A stretch of 64,000 nt of DNA from Chaetoderma sp. LZ-2023a. Lineage: Eukaryota; Mollusca; Caudofoveata; Chaetodermatida; Chaetodermatidae. Location of the stretch: contig CM067365.1 of assembly GCA_034401795.1 (NCBI GenBank), positions 14,388,733-14,452,732 of the forward strand, given 5' to 3'. The position numbers and the translations under genes were made by a program. The notes under the pieces were generated by a model. That model had not been told where the DNA came from, made no database searches, and saw nothing but the letters and a program-made list of their open reading frames with translations. This document shows, in pieces, positions 63,470 through 64,000 of the stretch (position 1 is the stretch's first letter; every line of letters begins with the position of its first letter).

Positions 63470-63670
63470 CATCCTAAACTGCTGTCATCATGGCATCATG
63501 AATGACGTAGATAAGTACGTCACGAACGCATAGTTGAAGACGGGATATGCGTTGTTGTACGAATTCTATGTCTTTACTATTTAATAAATATCCTGTTGAA
63601 TATTTTGAAACTAGTTTAACTGGGCGATGTTGTTGCCATTGTTACAACATATTCATCAACTTTACTGTTT
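63470..63670. mobile_element. MITE-like element, family A, half copy
   Basis: TGAATGACGTAGATAAGTAC and TCTTTACTATTTAATAAATA outer blocks precede GTTGAATATTTTGAAACTAG; the mirrored core arm is missing. Confidence 0.6.
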
Positions 63671-64000
63671 ATTTTTGATGATTTTGATAGTCAGGGCAAC
63701 TGGAAAGGTCCATTCCATCATACTGTTCGCGCTTTATTTTTAGCATTTGTGTCCCTAATGTATGTGTTTATTTTAGATTCCTGAAATGGTGTAATAAGAC
63801 AAGGAACTCTGTCACACAAAGTCGGGAATTAAACTGTATGAGTTGGAAATGTATTTTATCCTGCTCATGAATGATTTCAATCCATTTCTTAGCCACACCC
63901 TTTCAGAAGGTGCTGCTGGTGGTGGTGGTGGTAGGATTTACAGTCATATTTCAAAATCAAGCTTAGTTCCATCCACTGAGAGGACAACGCAATCAAAGTG
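63670..64000. other. No recognised feature
   Basis: A short (GGT)n run at 63917-63932 is the only repeat. I saw no exon with matching splice sites. Confidence 0.5.

Overview
The window is eukaryotic: genes have spliced exons and very long introns, there are LINE retrotransposons, SINE and MITE-like repeats, hundreds of bases of microsatellite, and a 500-base assembly gap. The families seen (a GABA-B-type receptor with long introns, Tx1-like and CR1/L2-like LINEs, and a dispersed PIN-like gene family I know mainly from cnidarian, echinoderm, hemichordate and mollusc predictions) suggest a marine invertebrate. I cannot name the species.

One host gene seems to occupy the whole minus strand. Nine exons between 58333 and 619 have consistent splice sites and join without a reading-frame break wherever neighbours were both found. 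They encode a class C GPCR of the GABA-B receptor type: the end of the ligand-binding domain, then TM1 to TM5. The 5' end (first half of the ligand-binding domain) lies beyond 64000 and the 3' end (TM6, TM7, tail) lies before position 1. About 75 residues of ligand-binding domain between the exons at 58232 and 27899 were not found; they may lie in the N gap (31262-31761), in a decayed stretch near 45130-45260, or in sequence I failed to recognise.

The rest is intron filled with mobile DNA. A CR1/L2-like LINE lies at 15590-18545 (minus). Two full-length copies of a Tx1-like LINE lie at 37712-44660 and 50211-58075 (plus), with a third 3' fragment at 49495-49682. Every intact end of this LINE abuts a (GTA)n microsatellite, which suggests a microsatellite-targeted element. 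Copy 1 is nearly intact (one stop codon in ORF2). Copy 2 is broken and carries a nested LINE fragment.

Two decayed copies of a PIN/XPG-like multicopy gene family lie at 34873-36050 and 60802-63437. The second is split by a 1404-bp hAT-type non-autonomous element with a perfect 8-bp target duplication. Several fold-back and dispersed repeat families, a 41-bp minisatellite (58666-58983), a tRNA-like SINE (4871-5092) and a possible calponin-homology remnant (2134-2661) fill the remaining introns.
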